Below are positions 35,532 through 43,104 of a stretch of DNA of 64,000 bases, piece after piece; positions within the stretch are counted from its first letter, which is position 1, and every line of letters begins with the position of its first letter. Location: positions 5,123 to 69,122 of the forward strand of contig JAEXLD010000117.1 of NCBI GenBank assembly GCA_023445445.1. The letters are read 5' to 3'. This DNA is from Bacillota bacterium. Lineage in GTDB: Bacteria; Bacillota; Clostridia; Clostridiales; Clostridiaceae. The notes beneath the pieces are model-generated. The model was not told the DNA's origin. It worked only from the letters and a program-made list of their open reading frames with translations, and did not search any database. A program made the translations under genes and the position numbers.

Positions 35532-36119
35532 ATGACTTATAGTTATACAAATGATAATTGGTTCTTCTATACTGATGATAAAAAAGAAGATAAAAAAGAT
35601 AACTGCTGTAGAGAAAGAGAAGAAGATCACTGTAAAGACAGAGACGAAGATAAAAAGAAAAAAGATGAATATTTCTGTAAATGCTATAGAAAAGAAGATG
35701 ATAAAAAAGATGAATGTGGATGTTCTAAAAAGCACCATGAAAATAAATGCGATAAAGATGATAAAAGAAAAGAGTCTTTAGAACTTTATTGTAAATGCTA
35801 CAAAAAAGAAGAAGATAAAAAAGATAAAGATTATGAAGAAGACAGAAAAGATCATGAGGACTATTGTAAGTGTCCAAGACCTAGAAAAGAAAAAGAATGT
35901 CATGAGGATAAAAAGAAAGATGATGAATATTTCTGCAAATGCTATAGAAAAGAAGAAGAGAAAAAAGACAGAGATGAAAAAGATAACTGTTGCAGAAAGC
36001 ATGATGAATATAAAGAAGATAGATGTTGTAGAAAAGATTATGATGATAAGAAAGATGACTATTCTTATGAAGATTACTTCAAATGGTGCAAACGTAACTA
36101 TGAAGGAAGAAATAAATAG
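35532..36119 (+). CDS. Repetitive Cys/Lys/Asp/Glu-rich protein
   Basis: A 195-residue low-complexity protein: more than half Lys, Asp and Glu, with about 25 cysteines in CKCY, NCC, CGC and RCC clusters. A segment DEYFCKCYRKE is repeated with variation at least three times (residues about 45-60, 80-95 and 130-150). No signal peptide or transmembrane span. Such cysteine-rich, charged proteins are typical of spore coat and exosporium components or metal-binding sinks. Start is ATG after ATGGAGATGG. Function unknown; composition clearly seen. Confidence 0.72.
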   Translation: MTYSYTNDNWFFYTDDKKEDKKDNCCREREEDHCKDRDEDKKKKDEYFCKCYRKEDDKKDECGCSKKHHENKCDKDDKRKESLELYCKCYKKEEDKKDKDYEEDRKDHEDYCKCPRPRKEKECHEDKKKDDEYFCKCYRKEEEKKDRDEKDNCCRKHDEYKEDRCCRKDYDDKKDDYSYEDYFKWCKRNYEGRNK

Positions 36120-36159
36120 TAATTTATATTTTTAATATTATTTAATCTAAAATTTCTTA

Positions 36160-36204
36160 GCTGTATCTTATAAGGTTATGCCTTATTAGGTACAGCCTTT
36201 TTTA
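36160..36204 (+). terminator. Terminator of the Cys-rich gene
   Basis: A 16-bp stem (one mismatch, one G-U) with a 5-base loop (36160-36196), followed by CCTTTTTTT, 40 bp after the stop codon. Confidence 0.82.
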
Positions 36205-36234
36205 TACTAATTTCTAATTAAATATAAAAATATA

Positions 36235-36252
36235 GAGCTGCCTAAGCAGCTC
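36235..36252. repeat. 18-bp GAGCTGC palindrome, related to the one at 17191
   Basis: GAGCTGC, 4 bases, GCAGCTC, followed by CTAATTAA. It shares the core and the trailing TAATTAA with the 20-bp palindrome at 17191-17210, and lies between the convergent Cys-rich and YmaF-family genes. Confidence 0.6.
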
Positions 36253-36348
36253 CTAATTAATTTTATATTGCGGGATAAATACCCTTAATATAAATACTTT
36301 ATAATTGTTTCAAAATATATAATTACCCTATTTCATATATAAATTATT

Positions 36349-36741
36349 TTAACAATATTCACTATCACCTATTGGATTTTCAATTAAAGTTGCAACCCTA
36401 AACATATGCTTATGGCCATCACTCTCTCTTGTACAAGCAAATACATAATGTACATGCCTTGTTCCTTTACCTACTGGTATTGCTGGGCCAGTAGTAACAT
36501 CGATAACATGAAAATGATCATTAAAATTGTCTGTTCTAGTTACTATTCTGTGAACATGACTCTCTCTTCCATTACTATCTTTACAAGGAATTGCTTCTCC
36601 AGTAACTCCAGCAAAACGATGATTATGATCTTCCTCATTTCTTTCTTCAACTATTTTTGTACTACCAAGAAATTCATGAACATGTCTTTGTACTTCTTCT
36701 TCACATCTGCGTCTTTCTTCTTCTTCTTCTTCACACCACAT
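36349..36741 (-). CDS. YmaF family His-rich protein
   Basis: A 130-residue protein. The N-terminus is highly acidic and basic (MWCEEEEEERRRCEEE), followed by four YmaF-type units with conserved histidines: RHVHEFLGST, DHNHRFAGVTGEAIP, SHVHRIVTRTDNFNDHFHVIDVTTGPAIP and RHVHYVFACTRESDGHKHMFRVA. YmaF occurs in Bacillus and clostridial spores and is thought to be a small HxH metal-binding-like surface protein; no function is established. It is convergent with the Cys-rich gene, and both may belong to the spore envelope. Confidence 0.82.
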   Translation of the reverse strand: MWCEEEEEERRRCEEEVQRHVHEFLGSTKIVEERNEEDHNHRFAGVTGEAIPCKDSNGRESHVHRIVTRTDNFNDHFHVIDVTTGPAIPVGKGTRHVHYVFACTRESDGHKHMFRVATLIENPIGDSEYC

Positions 36742-36852
36742 AGCTTAACCCCTTTCTCTTTTGTTACATAATATATAATACATATAATATATAATATTTA
36801 ATTGATAGGCGTTTTGTTACTATATTATAAAAGTTATTTATTTTTTATTTCT

Positions 36853-38586
36853 CTATTCTTCGTCTTGTAAAGCATCATATCCATGTTCTTTAGTACGAAT
36901 CTTAATTACATCTTCTACATCGTAAATAAAGATTTTTCCATCTCCTATTTTTCCAGTATAAAGAACCTTTTGAACAGTTTCAACAATAGTTTCAGTTGGT
37001 ATTTTACATACAACAACATCAATTTTAACCTTAGGAAGAAGTCTAGTATCCATAGGTGCTCCTCTAAAGAAGGTTGGATTTCCTTTTTGCATACCATGTC
37101 CTAAAACATTAGTTACTGTAAGTCCTGTTACACCAAGCTTTTCAAGAGCATTTTGTAGTTCTGAAAGTTTATTTTGATTTGTAATAATGGTTACCTTTGT
37201 CATCTTTTCACCTGGAGTAGAATTATTAACTACAGGAATTGCTTCTTTAGTTACCACATTATTATCAATTGGAATATCTATAATAATATCTTCTGAAGTA
37301 TTAACATACTCTCCTCCAACTGTAGCAAGGGCAAAATCTGGATAAGCTATATTTCCATGCTCTCCAATATCAAGTCCTGCTATTTCTTCTTCTTCAGATA
37401 CACGAATTCCTATTGTCTTCTTAATTAAATACCAAACAAGTAAAGATGATGTAAATACAAAGGCTCCTACTGCAACTATACCTATTAATTGAACTCCAAG
37501 TAATTGGAATCCCCCACCATAGAATAAACCATTTTGTGTAGATAAAGTTGTAATTCCTTCTTTAGCAAATAATCCAACACAAATTGTTCCAAATACACCA
37601 CAGGCTAAATGTACAGCTGTTGCACCAACTGGATCATCAACCTTTACTCTATCAAAGAACATTACTGCAAATACAACTAAAATTCCAGATATAGCTCCAA
37701 TTAATAAAGATGCTCCAATACTAACATAAGCACAGCTACCAGTAATACCTACTAAACCTGCAAGACATCCATTTATAGTCATACCTAAGTCCGGTTTACC
37801 AATTATAATCCAAGATGTAGCAGTAGATGTTAATATAGCTGCAATGGCTGCAGTATTGGTTGTCATTAAAATATGCACTACATCAGCTGGATTTTGGAAA
37901 CTCATAGTAGAACCTGGATTAAATCCAAACCATCCTAGCCAAAGAACAAAAAGACCAATAACAGCTAATGACATATTATGTCCTGGAATAGCTTTTACTT
38001 TACCATCCTTACCGTATTTTCCAATACGAGGTCCAAGAATTAATGCTCCAGCAAGAGCTGCCCAACCTCCTACTGAATGTACAACTGTATCTCCTGCAAA
38101 ATCCATAAATCCTAGAGATGCAAGAAATCCTCCGCCCCATACCCAGTGACCAACTATTGGATAAATAATAAGGGTAAGAACAAATGAGAAAATAATAAAT
38201 GAAATATATTTTACACGCTCAGCTACAGCACCTGAAACTATAGTAGCTGCAGTTCCACAGAAAACTAATTGGAAGAAGAATTTCCCCCAGAAAGGAACAT
38301 TTGCTGTTAGTGTTTCATTGTAAAATGAAAGATCTGCATTACCTAAAATAAATAAATTCTCTGTACCTATAAATGGGTTGTCTCCACCAAACATTAACCC
38401 CCATCCAAGCAACATAAATCCTAAGGATGAAACTGCAAAGACAATGAAGTTTTTTGATAGAATATTAACAGTGTTTTTCGACCTTGCGAAACCTGCTTCA
38501 ACAGATGCAAAACCTAAATTCATAAAAAATACTAAAATAGCTGCAAGAAATACCCAAATAGTGTCAATAATCATTGTAGTATCCAT
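36853..38586 (-). CDS. amt: Ammonium transporter fused to a C-terminal PII (GlnB-like) domain
   Basis: A 577-residue fusion. Residues 1-410 are an 11-span Amt ammonium channel with the paired histidines in VVHSVGGWAALAGA and AVHLACGVFGTICV. Residues 462-577 are a complete PII signalling domain (TKVTIITNQNKLSELQNALEKLGVTGLTV, LPKVKIDVVVCK and KIGDGKIFIYDVEDVIKIRT). The T-loop reads FRGAPMDTRLLPK, so Tyr51, the uridylylation site, is Met. A free PII could arise from an internal ATG at codon 462 preceded by AGGTGA. The gene follows a striking leader hairpin (38622-38674) and imports NH4+ under nitrogen limitation. Confidence 0.96.
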   Translation of the reverse strand: MDTTMIIDTIWVFLAAILVFFMNLGFASVEAGFARSKNTVNILSKNFIVFAVSSLGFMLLGWGLMFGGDNPFIGTENLFILGNADLSFYNETLTANVPFWGKFFFQLVFCGTAATIVSGAVAERVKYISFIIFSFVLTLIIYPIVGHWVWGGGFLASLGFMDFAGDTVVHSVGGWAALAGALILGPRIGKYGKDGKVKAIPGHNMSLAVIGLFVLWLGWFGFNPGSTMSFQNPADVVHILMTTNTAAIAAILTSTATSWIIIGKPDLGMTINGCLAGLVGITGSCAYVSIGASLLIGAISGILVVFAVMFFDRVKVDDPVGATAVHLACGVFGTICVGLFAKEGITTLSTQNGLFYGGGFQLLGVQLIGIVAVGAFVFTSSLLVWYLIKKTIGIRVSEEEEIAGLDIGEHGNIAYPDFALATVGGEYVNTSEDIIIDIPIDNNVVTKEAIPVVNNSTPGEKMTKVTIITNQNKLSELQNALEKLGVTGLTVTNVLGHGMQKGNPTFFRGAPMDTRLLPKVKIDVVVCKIPTETIVETVQKVLYTGKIGDGKIFIYDVEDVIKIRTKEHGYDALQDEE

Positions 38587-38621
38587 ATATTATACCCCCT
38601 ATAAATTAAATTAATATATAT

Positions 38622-38674
38622 AAAAAGAGGGCAAGGACATTCTATTTTTTATAGAACGTCCTTGCCCTCTTTTT
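38622..38674 (-). promoter_or_regulatory. 24-bp leader hairpin of amt, terminator-like
   Basis: Two 24-nt arms (38622-38645 and 38651-38674) around 5 bases pair perfectly except for one position, which is a G-U pair in the amt-strand RNA but an A-C mismatch on the other strand. The right end of the RNA hairpin is followed by a U-rich run. Only about 5 nt separate the predicted transcription start from the hairpin, so the amt RNA would begin with it. It lies 36 bp before the amt start codon and looks like an attenuator or stabiliser. Confidence 0.78.
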
Positions 38675-38685
38675 ATATTGTTATA

Positions 38686-38714
38686 ATGTTATCATAGCAA
38701 AAAAACCTTGTCAA
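38686..38714 (-). promoter_or_regulatory. Predicted amt promoter
   Basis: TTGACA, 17 bases, TAACAT on the minus strand; the start site would be near 38679, directly before the leader hairpin. Confidence 0.72.
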
Positions 38715-38846
38715 TATATAAAATTTTTAATTTTCAAAATTTTTTTGTAACTATTTTTTTATCATATTTTATGTATTATTAAGCACTCTCTTAACTTCTC
38801 TTTCATAATATATATGATTACATAATTTAATGTTATGTAGAAAAAA

Positions 38847-39698
38847 CTAAAATTTATACTTAGTATTTCTTATAGGAACTTGTATTTTATATTTCATATA
38901 TTTCTTTTCTTTTTTGTTATATGGAGTAACCATAATAACTTCACAAAGATATTCTCCCACTATCTCATAACCTTCTTTTTCAATTTCAGAGTATATTTCT
39001 TTTGCATATTGATACTCCTGGGAAGTATCATCTGCATAAATTGTAATATACATATTTTCCGGTAAAATACGCTGAGATTTACTTTTAGGATAATCTTCAT
39101 CTACAAATATAAATACTGTATTGGATTTTAGTTTTTGCTTACAAAAATCATCTTTTTCAATTAGTGTTCCTGCATTAAAAAAATATGAAAGTGGTAATTC
39201 ATTTTCAATCATATAGTTTTTGAATTCTCTAAGCATCTCCTCATATCCTGAATAACCCCTTTCAAAAAAATCAATTTCTGAAGTAAATGTATCTATTCTT
39301 CTTTCAGGTAAATACTCATAAATTATTTTTCCTATAGGAGGTATAGATTTTACACGATTTATATTTGATGTGAAACGTCGTATTATACAAAGACTTCTTG
39401 TAAGTTGCTGAATTTCTTTACTTAACTTTTTTTCTTGCTCCATAAGTGATTTATAAAGTTTTTCTTGAGAGGATTCAGTAAGTTGCTTTTGTATTTGTTC
39501 TAAAGTCATTCCGCATATTTTCATGGTATGAATTAAATCTAATTCATCACTTTGATTAATATGATAATAGCGGTACCCATTTTCAGGATCTTGATATTCA
39601 GGTTTTAGCAATCCTTTCTTATCATAAAGACGTAGTGTTTGAGTTGATACATGATTTAGTTCTGCCATTTGCCCTATTGTTAAATAATTTTCACTCAT
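38847..39698 (-). CDS. MerR family regulator with GyrI-like effector domain
   Basis: A 283-residue regulator. Residues 1-70 are a MerR DNA-binding domain (LTIGQMAELNHVSTQTLRLYDKKGLLKPEYQDPENGYRYY), followed by a coiled-coil dimer helix (about 75-120) and a C-terminal GyrI-like/multidrug-binding domain (IPPIGKIIYEYLPERRIDTFTSE onward). It is divergent from the DapB-like dehydrogenase gene and probably controls it through the 19-bp-spacer promoter at 39840. The effector is likely a small hydrophobic compound. Confidence 0.93.
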   Translation of the reverse strand: MSENYLTIGQMAELNHVSTQTLRLYDKKGLLKPEYQDPENGYRYYHINQSDELDLIHTMKICGMTLEQIQKQLTESSQEKLYKSLMEQEKKLSKEIQQLTRSLCIIRRFTSNINRVKSIPPIGKIIYEYLPERRIDTFTSEIDFFERGYSGYEEMLREFKNYMIENELPLSYFFNAGTLIEKDDFCKQKLKSNTVFIFVDEDYPKSKSQRILPENMYITIYADDTSQEYQYAKEIYSEIEKEGYEIVGEYLCEVIMVTPYNKKEKKYMKYKIQVPIRNTKYKF

Positions 39699-39713
39699 AC
39701 ATCCCCCTAAAGC

Positions 39714-39729
39714 TTATACCATAGTATAA
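39714..39729. promoter_or_regulatory. Palindrome upstream of the 38.8-kb merR gene
   Basis: TTATAC, 4 bases, GTATAA lies 16-31 bp before the merR start codon and contains a TATACT -10-like box on the minus strand. It could be an operator or a -10 region. Low confidence. Confidence 0.35.
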
Positions 39730-39839
39730 CATTTTTTTAACAAATTTACTTATATTATAAATTATTATGAAATAACTAATCAACCTATTATTGGTATATG
39801 TTAACTAATTTCTACAATGTAAATAATCTAACAGTTAAT

Positions 39840-39870
39840 TTGACTTTATACTTACTATAAGCTTTATAAT
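39840..39870 (+). promoter_or_regulatory. MerR-type promoter with 19-bp spacer for the DapB-like gene
   Basis: TTGACT, 19 bases, TATAAT. The spacer contains CTTACTATAAG, an inverted repeat. Over-long 19-bp spacers with a central dyad are the hallmark of MerR-activated promoters; the merR gene is divergent, 140 bp away. Confidence 0.72.
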
Positions 39871-39914
39871 GAAAACAGAATATTCAAACTATTTATTTCT
39901 GGAGGTAATTTTAA

Positions 39915-40997
39915 ATGAAGAACAAAGTAAAAGTAGTACAATATGGTTGTGGGAAAATGAGTCTATATCTTATGAGATATGTGTTAGAACATGGTGGAGA
40001 ACTTGTCGGCGCTGTGGATTTAAATCCTAAAGTCATTGGTAAAGATATTGGAGAACTAATGGGTATTGAACCAATGGGTATTAAGGTAACTAGTGCTGAA
40101 AAAGCTGATGAATTGTTAAAGACATCCAAACCTGACGTTTGCGTTATTGCTACAAGATCAACTATGGAGGATTTAAAACCTGCATTTACTGTTTGTGCTG
40201 AAAATGGTGTAAATGCCATCAGTACCTGCGAAGAAGCCTTATATCCTTGGAACTCATCTTATGATATTACAAAAGAACTAGATGAACTAGCAAAGAAAAA
40301 CGGTTGTACATTGTGTGGAAGTGGATATCCTGATATGTATTGGGGAAGTTTAATTACAACTTTAGCAGGATCAATGCATAAAATTACTAAAATAAAAGGT
40401 ATTAGCAGCTATAATGTAGAGGATTATGGAATTGCTCTTGCAGAAGGTCATGGAGCTGGTCTTTCTATTGAAGAATTTGAGAAACAAATTGGTAATTATA
40501 ATGGATTAAATTATGAAGAAACTGTTGAAGCAATTAAAGATGGCAAAGTTGTTCCTTCATATATGTGGAATCAAAATGGATGGTTATGCAGTCAATTAGG
40601 ATTAACCATAACATCACAAACTCAAAAATGTGTACCTATGACACATAAAGAAGATTTATATTCTTCAACATTAGATATGACTGTTAAAGCTGGATATGCT
40701 ACTGGAATGTCTGCCATTGTTACAACTGAAACTGAAGAAGGAATAACCTTAGAAACTCAATGTCAAGGTTACGTTTATGGTGCTGAGGATTTTGATAAAA
40801 ATGATTGGACATTTGAAGGGGAACCAGAAACAACAATTAAAGTTGATAGACCTGCAACAGTAGAATTAACTTGTGCTACTCTTGTTAATAGAATTCCTAT
40901 GTTAATTGATGCAGAAGCTGGATATATTACTACTGAAAAGCTTCCTATAAATCATTATCTTGTTAAACCAATGAATGAATATGTTAAAAGTAAATAA
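39915..40997 (+). CDS. DapB-like NAD(P)-dependent dehydrogenase (2,4-diaminopentanoate dehydrogenase-like)
   Basis: A 360-residue oxidoreductase. The N-terminal half is a Rossmann fold of the DapB_N type (VKVVQYGCGKMSLYLMRYVLEHGGELVGAVDLNPKVIGKDIGEL) and the middle carries TCEEALYPW and CGSGYPDMYWGSLITTL. The family includes dihydrodipicolinate reductase-like enzymes and 2,4-diaminopentanoate dehydrogenase of ornithine fermentation. No other ornithine- or lysine-pathway gene is adjacent, so the substrate is open. Control by the divergent MerR is suggested by the 19-bp-spacer promoter. Ribosome binding site GGAGGTAA. Confidence 0.8.
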   Translation: MKNKVKVVQYGCGKMSLYLMRYVLEHGGELVGAVDLNPKVIGKDIGELMGIEPMGIKVTSAEKADELLKTSKPDVCVIATRSTMEDLKPAFTVCAENGVNAISTCEEALYPWNSSYDITKELDELAKKNGCTLCGSGYPDMYWGSLITTLAGSMHKITKIKGISSYNVEDYGIALAEGHGAGLSIEEFEKQIGNYNGLNYEETVEAIKDGKVVPSYMWNQNGWLCSQLGLTITSQTQKCVPMTHKEDLYSSTLDMTVKAGYATGMSAIVTTETEEGITLETQCQGYVYGAEDFDKNDWTFEGEPETTIKVDRPATVELTCATLVNRIPMLIDAEAGYITTEKLPINHYLVKPMNEYVKSK

Positions 40998-41007
40998 TTA
41001 GTATAAA

Positions 41008-41033
41008 AAATCCCTAATCATTAGGGATTTTTT
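41008..41033 (+). terminator. Terminator of the DapB-like gene
   Basis: AAATCCCTAAT / ATTAGGGATTT stem with a run of seven Ts, 10 bp after the stop codon. Confidence 0.88.
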
Positions 41034-41077
41034 TATGGCTCTATTTTAAAGTTATATAATCCATATACTTTATAGCA

Positions 41078-41108
41078 TTGACTTTTCCCTTAGGGTAAGG
41101 TGTAAGAT
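41078..41108 (+). promoter_or_regulatory. MerR-type promoter with 19-bp spacer for merR (41.1 kb)
   Basis: TTGACT, 19 bases, TAAGAT. The spacer holds CCTTAGGGTAAGG (CCTTA, 3 bases, TAAGG), a classic MerR dyad. The downstream gene encodes a MerR regulator, so autoregulation is likely. Confidence 0.8.
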
Positions 41109-41148
41109 AAAGATAGAAATAATTAATATACCTAAAGGAGGATTCTAT

Positions 41149-41973
41149 ATGTTATCCATAGGAGATTTTTCGAATATATGTAAGGTATCAACTAAAACTC
41201 TTCGTTATTATGCTGAAATAGGATTAATACTTCCTGAAGAAATTAATCCTGAAAATGGTTATAGGTATTATTCTATTAATCAATTGCAAACTATGTTATT
41301 AATTAAGCGTTTAAAAGCATATAACTTTTCTTTAGATGAAATCAAAGCAATCCTCCAGTCAGAAGATTTAGAAGAAGAAAAGCTTTATCTATCTCTTATT
41401 AATAAGAAAAATGAAATTGAAAGACAAGTAAAAGAATTTCAATATAAATTAAAACAATTAAATAATGATATTTTAAATTTGAAGGAAGGTAAATCAATTA
41501 TGTCCTATCTAACAGATATTAATATTAATCTTGTAGAAGTTCCTTCAATGAATCTTTTATATATTAGAAAAATGGTTCAAGAGCATGAATTCCCTGAGGA
41601 ATATAAAAATTCCTTTGGTAAATTACTAGAGAAAATTCAAGAGGATAAATTAAATATAGAAGCTCCCCCAATGGTACTATTTCATAGTTCAGAATATAGC
41701 CCCTTTGGCTTAGACACTGAATTTGCTATTCCAGTAAAGGAGTATGTTAAAGGTACAAGAGATTTCAACCCAGGCTTATGTATAAAAACAGTTGTACATG
41801 GCTCTTATTCTGATTTATCCTCAGTTTATGCTAAGCAAATTCAATGGGCAGAAAAGGAAGGCTATGAATGTACAAGTGCTCTTTTTGAAGTATATGTAAA
41901 TGATCCTACTGAAGTTAAAAATGAAAGTGAATTAATAACTGAAGTTTATTATCCTGTTAAAAAGAAAATTTAA
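41149..41973 (+). CDS. MerR family regulator with GyrI-like effector domain
   Basis: A 274-residue regulator: MerR domain (MLSIGDFSNICKVSTKTLRYYAEIGLILPEEINPENGYRYYSINQ), coiled-coil dimer helix around residues 78-112 and a GyrI-like effector domain (NINLVEVPSMNLLYIRKMVQEHEFPEEY onward). It has its own MerR-type promoter and is followed by a serine hydrolase gene 20 bp downstream, its likely co-regulated partner. Strong AAGGAGG ribosome binding site. Confidence 0.94.
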   Translation: MLSIGDFSNICKVSTKTLRYYAEIGLILPEEINPENGYRYYSINQLQTMLLIKRLKAYNFSLDEIKAILQSEDLEEEKLYLSLINKKNEIERQVKEFQYKLKQLNNDILNLKEGKSIMSYLTDININLVEVPSMNLLYIRKMVQEHEFPEEYKNSFGKLLEKIQEDKLNIEAPPMVLFHSSEYSPFGLDTEFAIPVKEYVKGTRDFNPGLCIKTVVHGSYSDLSSVYAKQIQWAEKEGYECTSALFEVYVNDPTEVKNESELITEVYYPVKKKI

Positions 41974-41992
41974 TTTTAAAGGAGAAATTTAT

Positions 41993-42979
41993 ATGAATGA
42001 AGAAAAAATATTAGAGTTAGAAAAAATCATAAACAAGGACTATAAAAACATTGCAGGAATTGTTGTACTAAAGGAGGGTAAAACCCTCTATGAAAATTAC
42101 TTTAATAACTGTAATGCTAATAGCAAACTTCATGTTTATTCAGTAACAAAAAGTATTATTTCTATACTTATAGGTATTGCAATGGATAAAGGCTATATCA
42201 AAAGTGTAGATGAAAAAGTCCTTGATTTTTTCCCAGATTACACTGTTAAAAGAAGAGAAAAAGTAATACAAAAGATTACTCTTAAGGATTTGCTTACAAT
42301 GACAGCTCCATATAAGTATAGGTTTAATCCTTATATTAAGTATTTCACCAGTGACGATTTTGTAAAATTCAGCCTTGATTTATTAGGTGGTAAAGATGAT
42401 ATTGGTAAATTTAGATATGCTCCACTTATAGGCCCAGATATTTTCTCAGGCATTCTTGTAAAAGCAACTGGTAAGCCTCTTCTTGATTTTGCAAAAGAAA
42501 ATTTATTTGAACCACTAGGAATTAAAGTTATTGATAATATAACCTTTAATAGTAAAGAAGAACAACTAGCCTTTAATAAATCCACAAATATTAGTGGTTG
42601 GGTTGCTGACCCTAAGGGAATAAACACAGGGGGATGGGGACTTACTTTATCTGCTACTGATATGGCAAAGATAGGGCAATTATATTTAAATGATGGAATA
42701 TGGAATGGAAAACAAATAGTATCAAAAGCCTGGATAGAAGAAAGCACAAAGGAACATAGTAGATGGGAAAAGCTTAATCTTCCATATGGATATTTGTGGT
42801 GGATTAACAATGATAAGTACTATGGCTATGCAGCTATGGGTGATGGAGGAAATACTATCTTTGTTAATAAGGATAAAAAAATGGTAGTTTCTATTGCTTC
42901 CCTCTTTGTGCCACGTGCTAAAGATAGAATAGACTTTATTAAAAATTATATTGAGCCAACATTTGAAAATTATATATAG
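41993..42979 (+). CDS. Serine hydrolase (class C beta-lactamase/penicillin-binding fold)
   Basis: A 328-residue beta-lactamase-superfamily hydrolase. The catalytic SxxK is SVTK (Ser50-Lys53) in HVYSVTKSIISILIGIAMDKGYI; LTMTAPY follows and NTGGWGLTLSATDMAKIG is typical of the EstB/DAP branch. No signal peptide, so it is cytoplasmic. Ribosome binding site AAAGGAG is 20 bp after the merR stop codon, so the two genes form an operon. Substrate unknown; resistance is not implied by the fold. Confidence 0.87.
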   Translation: MNEEKILELEKIINKDYKNIAGIVVLKEGKTLYENYFNNCNANSKLHVYSVTKSIISILIGIAMDKGYIKSVDEKVLDFFPDYTVKRREKVIQKITLKDLLTMTAPYKYRFNPYIKYFTSDDFVKFSLDLLGGKDDIGKFRYAPLIGPDIFSGILVKATGKPLLDFAKENLFEPLGIKVIDNITFNSKEEQLAFNKSTNISGWVADPKGINTGGWGLTLSATDMAKIGQLYLNDGIWNGKQIVSKAWIEESTKEHSRWEKLNLPYGYLWWINNDKYYGYAAMGDGGNTIFVNKDKKMVVSIASLFVPRAKDRIDFIKNYIEPTFENYI

Positions 42980-42986
42980 AATATAG

Positions 42987-43018
42987 AAAAAGAATAGTAA
43001 TTATCCACTATTCTTTTT
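42987..43018. terminator. Bidirectional terminator after the serine hydrolase
   Basis: AAAAAGAATAGT and its complement with an 8-base loop, followed by CTTATT on the plus strand. Positioned between convergent hydrolase and oleate hydratase genes. Confidence 0.8.
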
Positions 43019-43104
43019 CTTATTCTTTTCATTTAGCTTATTTATGTTAACAATCATATGAAGAATGTTAATAATTTTCTCTACTCACTGATTTACATAA
43101 AAAA

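Noticed and set aside
35514..36135. Several overlapping open frames on both strands across the Cys-rich gene
   Set aside because: They arise from low-complexity codons (GAA, AAA, GAT) of the rightward Cys-rich gene; only its frame has a ribosome binding site and terminator.
41993..42979. Beta-lactamase
   Set aside because: The fold is class C-like, but no signal peptide and no class-defining YxN/KTG set; called a serine hydrolase.
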